This document shows positions 60,448 through 64,000 of a stretch of DNA of 64,000 nucleotides, in pieces. Within the stretch, counting starts at the first letter, position 1; the number at the start of each line of letters is the position of its first letter. The position numbers and the translations under genes are program-made. Below the pieces are notes generated by a model, which ran no database searches, had not been told where the DNA came from, and saw only the letters and a program-made list of their open reading frames with translations. Source of the stretch: Acidobacteriota bacterium (GTDB lineage Bacteria > Acidobacteriota > Vicinamibacteria > Vicinamibacterales > UBA2999); assembly GCA_021730945.1 (NCBI GenBank), contig JAKFYH010000037.1, positions 1 to 64,000 on the forward strand, given 5' to 3'.

Positions 60448-60921
60448 CTAGGAGAATCCGATCCACCGGCCGGCCGCGGCCACGGTGAACCAGAGCGCGA
60501 TTGACAGCGCGCCGACCAGTTGCTGGCGGCGCGCTGTGCCGCGTACCGGCGCAGCCTGCGCCATCCGGGCCCGCAGCGTCAGCGTGAACACCAGCGCGAT
60601 CGGCAGCGTCGTCATCTTCACCCAGAACGCCGTGCTGTAGTAGCACTTGATCGGTTCGGACAGGAAGAGCGGGACGCCGGTCAACACCATCACGCACAGG
60701 CCCGCGAGCATCCACGGCCGGACATCGTTCGCCAGTTCCGCGACGCCGCGGTCCTTCAAGCCGAGGCCGAGCATCCGGAAATCGACGACGAAGACGGCGC
60801 CGCCGAGCAGGGCCAGGGCCAGCAGATGCACCGACTCGATTACCGGGAACAGCCAGTTGGACCCCACCACGAACTGACCCAGCCACAACGTCTCGCACCA
60901 CTCGAAGAACGGCAGCAGCAT
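60448..60921 (-). CDS. DUF6644 membrane protein
   Basis: 157 residues, four transmembrane segments: LFPVIESVHLLALALLGGAVFVVDFRML, MLAGLCVMVLTGVPLFL, FWVKMTTLPIALVFTLTL and LVGALSIALWFTVAAAGRWIGF. FPVIESVHLLALAL and the helix-embedded His recur in the next gene, a paralogue. Such small four-helix proteins could bind heme or quinone, but this is a guess. Six bases separate the two genes. Confidence 0.72.
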   Translation of the reverse strand: MLLPFFEWCETLWLGQFVVGSNWLFPVIESVHLLALALLGGAVFVVDFRMLGLGLKDRGVAELANDVRPWMLAGLCVMVLTGVPLFLSEPIKCYYSTAFWVKMTTLPIALVFTLTLRARMAQAAPVRGTARRQQLVGALSIALWFTVAAAGRWIGFS

Positions 60922-60927
60922 GAGTCC

Positions 60928-61494
60928 TCAGGGGGTCACGGTCGGCACGACGCAGCCGGCCGCCCAGTTGACGAAGGCGGGCTGCGGCTGAATGTCGCAG
61001 TCGAACCAGTTGTAGGCAATCATGCGTCCGGCCACGATGATCGCGCCCCACAGCACCAGCGACGCCAGTCCCGCCCGGCGCGCGGCCCGCGGCGTGATGA
61101 TGTCGTGATCCCACTCGGCGATGCGCGTGAAGATGCGTGAATGGAACAGCCAGACGTTGAGGCCGGCCAGGATCAGGAAGATCACCTTGGCCCTGAAGAA
61201 GATGCTTTGGTAGGTGCGGATCGGAATGGCATAGAACAACAGCACGCCGGTGACCACCATGACGACAAAACCGGCGATGGTCCACGGCAGCAGCCGCTCG
61301 GCGACCTGCGAAACCGGCACCCGCTTGAGCGTCAGGCCCAGCAGCCTGAGGTCGAGCAGCGTGGCGAAGCCGACAAACAGCATGAGCGCCAGCACATGCG
61401 TCGACTCGACGATGGGGTACATATACATCGACTCGTGAAGGGCGATGCTGCCCTCGGTGGCTGCCAGCCACTCGCAAAATGCCAGCAACGACAT
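60928..61494 (-). CDS. DUF6644 membrane protein (paralogue)
   Basis: 188 residues with the same plan as the downstream gene: YPIVESTHVLALMLFVGFATLLDLRLLGL, WTIAGFVVMVVTGVLLFY, FFRAKVIFLILAGLNVWLFH and a final SLVLWGAIIVAGRMIAYNW. A C-terminal tail with two Cys (FDCDIQPQPAFVNWAAGCVVP) is specific to this copy. It begins after the cytochrome lipoprotein gene by three bases, so the three are probably cotranscribed. Confidence 0.72.
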   Translation of the reverse strand: MSLLAFCEWLAATEGSIALHESMYMYPIVESTHVLALMLFVGFATLLDLRLLGLTLKRVPVSQVAERLLPWTIAGFVVMVVTGVLLFYAIPIRTYQSIFFRAKVIFLILAGLNVWLFHSRIFTRIAEWDHDIITPRAARRAGLASLVLWGAIIVAGRMIAYNWFDCDIQPQPAFVNWAAGCVVPTVTP

Positions 61495-61497
61495 CGG

Positions 61498-61977
61498 CTA
61501 GGGCTTGGCCGGCGCCGGCTCCGATGGCGGGGCCGCCACGATGAACTTGCGATGGCAACTGGTGCAGGTTTCGTAGATATCGCCGCCAATCGTGAACAGG
61601 GCGTCCTTGTCCCTGGCCGCGATCGCCTGGAGGGCGCGATTGCTCTCGGCCATCATCGCCTGGGCATCGGCGATCCATTCCGGCGAGCCGTTCGAACGCG
61701 ACGGCAGCATCAGCAGGTTGCCGGCCTCGGCCAGTTGAATCGCGTAACTGCGCACGCCGGCCCACTCGTCATCGGTGGCCGGGAACTTCTCGAACACTCC
61801 CTCGACCGTGGCAATCGTACCGACAGCGTCCCAGACGCCGTCGGCGGCCGGGTCGATGACGTTCAACATCAGGTCCTTCATGTTGACGGTGCTCTGAAAG
61901 GGCGGCGGGGGCGGCGGCGTGCTGCACGCCGATGCGCCGACCACGATCCACGACAGCAGCCAGGCCCTCGTTCGCAT
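61498..61977 (-). CDS. Cytochrome c-like lipoprotein (single CxxCH)
   Basis: 159 residues. The lipobox GAS-AC places lipidation at C18 (WLLSWIVVGASAC). The chain is helical, and the single heme motif CTSCH is at 138-142 near the C-terminus (YETCTSCHRKF), as in cytochrome c-prime-type proteins and in the 13.3-14.2 kb cytochrome. Start chosen at 61977 because it produces the lipoprotein signal. It lies upstream of the two DUF6644 genes, suggesting a small membrane redox unit. Confidence 0.75.
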   Translation of the reverse strand: MRTRAWLLSWIVVGASACSTPPPPPPFQSTVNMKDLMLNVIDPAADGVWDAVGTIATVEGVFEKFPATDDEWAGVRSYAIQLAEAGNLLMLPSRSNGSPEWIADAQAMMAESNRALQAIAARDKDALFTIGGDIYETCTSCHRKFIVAAPPSEPAPAKP

Positions 61978-62005
61978 TGGCCGCCATCTTAGCCGAGGTG
62001 TCGGG

Positions 62006-63346
62006 TTAAGGAAACGTGATCTCGCTGGCCGGTGGACCCGGACGGGCCACGAACCATGGCACCGGGCCGACCGCCGGGACTCGCCGCCGGTAGGCGCGAA
62101 TCCATTCGTCGGCAAAGGCGCGGGCGTCGTGCGTGGGGACCAGCGCCCAGACGCTGCCGCCGAACCCGGCGCCGAAGTTGCTCGCGGCAAAGGCGCCGGT
62201 GTCGCGCGCGAGCTGCGCCAGGGCGATGGTCTCCGGAATCTGGTTGCCGAGCAGGGTGTCGGCGTCGCGTTGGGAGGCGTCCGCCAGTTCGCCGAGGGCG
62301 GCGCGATCGGCGGCGGCGAAGGCCTGGGCGGCAAGCGGGGCGCGCCCGTCTTCGTTCACGAAATGCCGGAGCCGCCGGCGCAGGTCGTCCGGCGTGAACT
62401 CGCCGGTGGCGGCGTCAAGCCACCGATCGAATTGGCGGCCGGCGTCGGGGGCGCTGGCCAGTGCAGCCGACAACGAATGGGCGCTCGTGCCGGCATGCTG
62501 GTTCCACAGCGCGTGCAGTGCCCGCACGGCATCGGCGGCGCGGTTGTAGCGGGCCATCACCGAGCCGGCCTTGTCGGCTTGCACGCCGCTCGAGGCAATC
62601 ACGAAGCTCCAGTCAGGCGGCATCGGCACGTCGCCGAGGGCGCAGACCGGCATGAAGCGGTAGAGGCTGGCATGGCCGAGACGGCACGCGAGAATGGCCG
62701 TGTGGTCTTCGCTGCCGCCGTGCGTGCCGACGCCGGCGGCACCAGGCAGGCCATCGTAGTCGAGGCCATTCTCAACACAGCCCAGGTACCACGCGAGGTG
62801 CTGGATGGTCGGGAGGTGGCGTTGCCACTCGTCACGTTCGGCGAGCCGGGCGCGCGCGATTAGCGCCGCGGCAACGCCCACCACCAGCGCACTCGAACTG
62901 CTGAGGCCGGAGGCGCGGGGCAGGTCGCTGGCGATGGCGATCTCGGCGCCCAGTTCGCAGCCCGGGAAGTTGAGCCACAGCCGGCGCGCGACCACATGCA
63001 CATAGCGCCGCAGCCCGCGGTACTCGGGCGGCGCCGCCGTCGCCGGATCGACCTCCACGATCTGGCCGTCGCGAATGTCGCCGACCCGCACGATGCCGTC
63101 GGTGCGCGCACGGGCCACCAGGGCGATGCCGCGCGGCACGGCGGCGACGAGCGAATGGCCGCCGGCGTAATCGGTGTGCTTGCCGAAGATCTCGACGCGT
63201 CCCGGCGAGAATCGATACCAGGCCGGCGGGCCGTTGAGCACGGTGCCGCCGCGCTCTTCGAGTTCGCCAAACAGTGCCGCGCGCGACCAGGCTTCATCGG
63301 CCGGCATTCCGATCCGCTCGAAGTGATCGGCAAAGGCATTGGTCAT
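62006..63346 (-). CDS. galK: Galactokinase (GHMP kinase family)
   Basis: 446 residues. RVEIFGKHTDYAGGHSL is the galactose-binding signature, near residue 50. LPRASGLSSSSALVVGVAAAL is the GHMP ATP-binding loop. ENGLDYDGLPGAAGVGTHGGSEDHTAILACRLG and NFGAGFGGSVWALV complete the kinase motifs. It is longer at both ends than Escherichia coli GalK, so galactose is likely but not proven. It is coupled by ATGA to the upstream sugar nucleotidyltransferase-like gene. Confidence 0.86.
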   Translation of the reverse strand: MTNAFADHFERIGMPADEAWSRAALFGELEERGGTVLNGPPAWYRFSPGRVEIFGKHTDYAGGHSLVAAVPRGIALVARARTDGIVRVGDIRDGQIVEVDPATAAPPEYRGLRRYVHVVARRLWLNFPGCELGAEIAIASDLPRASGLSSSSALVVGVAAALIARARLAERDEWQRHLPTIQHLAWYLGCVENGLDYDGLPGAAGVGTHGGSEDHTAILACRLGHASLYRFMPVCALGDVPMPPDWSFVIASSGVQADKAGSVMARYNRAADAVRALHALWNQHAGTSAHSLSAALASAPDAGRQFDRWLDAATGEFTPDDLRRRLRHFVNEDGRAPLAAQAFAAADRAALGELADASQRDADTLLGNQIPETIALAQLARDTGAFAASNFGAGFGGSVWALVPTHDARAFADEWIRAYRRRVPAVGPVPWFVARPGPPASEITFP

Positions 63347-64000
63347 GGCCGTGGCTCCCGGCCGGCCAGCCGCGCCGCCACCAGCGGAATGTCGGCCTGG
63401 CGCGACAAGTCGAGTACCGGACCCTGCGCCGGCAGCACACGGAAGGGAGTGCCGCTCGCCAGCGCCTGCGACACCGCATCGGGTAACTCGTATTCGCCGC
63501 GGGGTGAAAGCCCGGTCGTGGCGCACGCCGGGAAGATGCGGTGGTCGAATCGCCACACGTTCATGCTGACTGCGGCGTGCCGGCCGGCGGCCGCCAGTTG
63601 CTGGGGCGACGGCTTCTCGATGATGCCGCGCAGGTGGCCGGAAGCATCGACGTCCAGGAGCGCGAAGCCGGCGACCCGATCGGCGGGGAAGCCGCTGTCG
63701 CGCACCAGTGCCGTGCGCTCGAACGCCGGCAGCCCGGGCCCATCCAGGGCCACCAGCGCCTGCAACACCGCCGCAGGATACAGGTTGTCGGCGTTCAGCA
63801 CGAGAAACGGATCGCTGCCGGCGAAGTCCCGGCTCGCCAGCACGGCGCGAGCGGTCCCGTCGGCGACCATCTGCACCGCGTACGACAGGCGGAGCCGCGA
63901 CGGGCGTCCCGGTCCGCTGTAGTACGCGCGAACCGCGTCGTGATCAGGCGCCACCACCAGGCAGGCCTCACGGCACCCGGCGTCAGCCAACGCGCTCAGG
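63343..64000 (-). CDS. Sugar-phosphate nucleotidyltransferase-like protein, 5' truncated
   Basis: The frame is open at the right edge; 218 codons are visible. FLVLNADNLYPAAVLQALVAL contains the D-x-D-type metal motif variant (NADN), and ALLDVDASGHLRGIIEKPSPQQLAAAG matches the I-x-E-K-P motif of NTP:sugar-1-phosphate transferases. The missing N-terminus would hold the G-x-G-T-R-L loop, so activity cannot be judged. Coupling to galactokinase suggests that it converts the galactokinase product or a related sugar phosphate to a nucleotide sugar. Confidence 0.75.
   Translation of the reverse strand, partial: LSALADAGCREACLVVAPDHDAVRAYYSGPGRPSRLRLSYAVQMVADGTARAVLASRDFAGSDPFLVLNADNLYPAAVLQALVALDGPGLPAFERTALVRDSGFPADRVAGFALLDVDASGHLRGIIEKPSPQQLAAAGRHAAVSMNVWRFDHRIFPACATTGLSPRGEYELPDAVSQALASGTPFRVLPAQGPVLDLSRQADIPLVAARLAGREPRP

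Noticed and set aside
60428-61765. 445-codon minus-strand frame across the DUF6644 genes
   Set aside because: It overlaps two well-supported membrane-protein genes in another frame and has no coherent domain.
1-64000. tRNA, rRNA or riboswitch genes
   Set aside because: I saw no tRNA cloverleaf, rRNA segment or recognised riboswitch core; a covariance-model scan would be needed to exclude small RNAs.

Overview
The window is GC-rich, densely coding bacterial chromosome with short intergenic gaps and many genes that overlap their neighbour by 1-10 bases (ATGA, GTGA and TGATG junctions). The gene families point to Acidobacteriota, probably class Vicinamibacteria: a PadR regulator coupled to an ADOP-type MacB/FtsX permease, a DUF5916 outer-membrane protein, DUF6152 and DUF6644 proteins, secreted divergent creatininases, and TonB receptors with a carboxypeptidase-like N-terminal domain. 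There is no rRNA, tRNA or marker gene to confirm this, so the placement is inference.

Layout. 1-8.6 kb: DUF5916 protein, padR-ADOP permease pair, acetyltransferase, beta-propeller protein and a second ADOP-like permease. 8.6-19 kb: alpha/beta hydrolase, a MazF-type toxin-antitoxin pair, a cysteine-synthase-family enzyme, two divergent creatininase paralogues around a c-type cytochrome and a repeat-rich gap, a TPM protein, and an ECF sigma/anti-sigma pair. 19-26 kb: accessory genes leading into an NAD-type formate dehydrogenase operon. 26-38 kb: lectin-like protein, phosphoesterases, gamma-glutamyltransferase, sulfurtransferase, aminotransferase, a five-gene overlapping cluster that includes a phosphopantetheinyl transferase, and glycerol facilitator plus glycerol kinase. 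38-50 kb: a large hybrid histidine kinase, an RNA methyltransferase, a membrane-anchored LuxR regulator, NAD synthetase, a LOG-family protein, a TonB receptor, RidA and DCC proteins. 50-51.3 kb: a toxin-antitoxin pair followed by an integron attC-like site. 51.3-64 kb: a possible metal-related TonB cluster, an amidase, a DUF6152/DUF6644/cytochrome cluster, and galactokinase with a partial sugar nucleotidyltransferase.

The most striking system is the formate dehydrogenase. Its catalytic chain carries an in-frame UGA in the selenocysteine position, followed by a hairpin whose GGUCU loop lies 18 nt after the UGA. The alpha subunit is split: the N-terminal Fe-S part, including the CPYCGVGC cluster domain, is the last gene of the operon, while the catalytic part is the first. 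A fused diaphorase chain lies between them, so the order is a circular permutation of the usual gamma-beta-alpha order. Both downstream genes also contain in-frame arrays of a short repeat (TCTGCGTCATCTG...) that recurs between genes at about 14.3-14.7 kb and 49.1 kb.

Second, the window is strewn with short repeats at gene boundaries: the CTGCGTCATCTG family, a CTCGGTGTCCTCTGTGG family, a CCTGAGCGGAGTCGAAGG element inside a hydrolase gene, a TCCCTGA heptamer tract and an AACTGTCAAC tract. Several supply start codons, stop codons or protein tails to the adjacent genes. Third, the region at 50.4-51.3 kb looks like a lone integron-type gene cassette with no integrase in sight.
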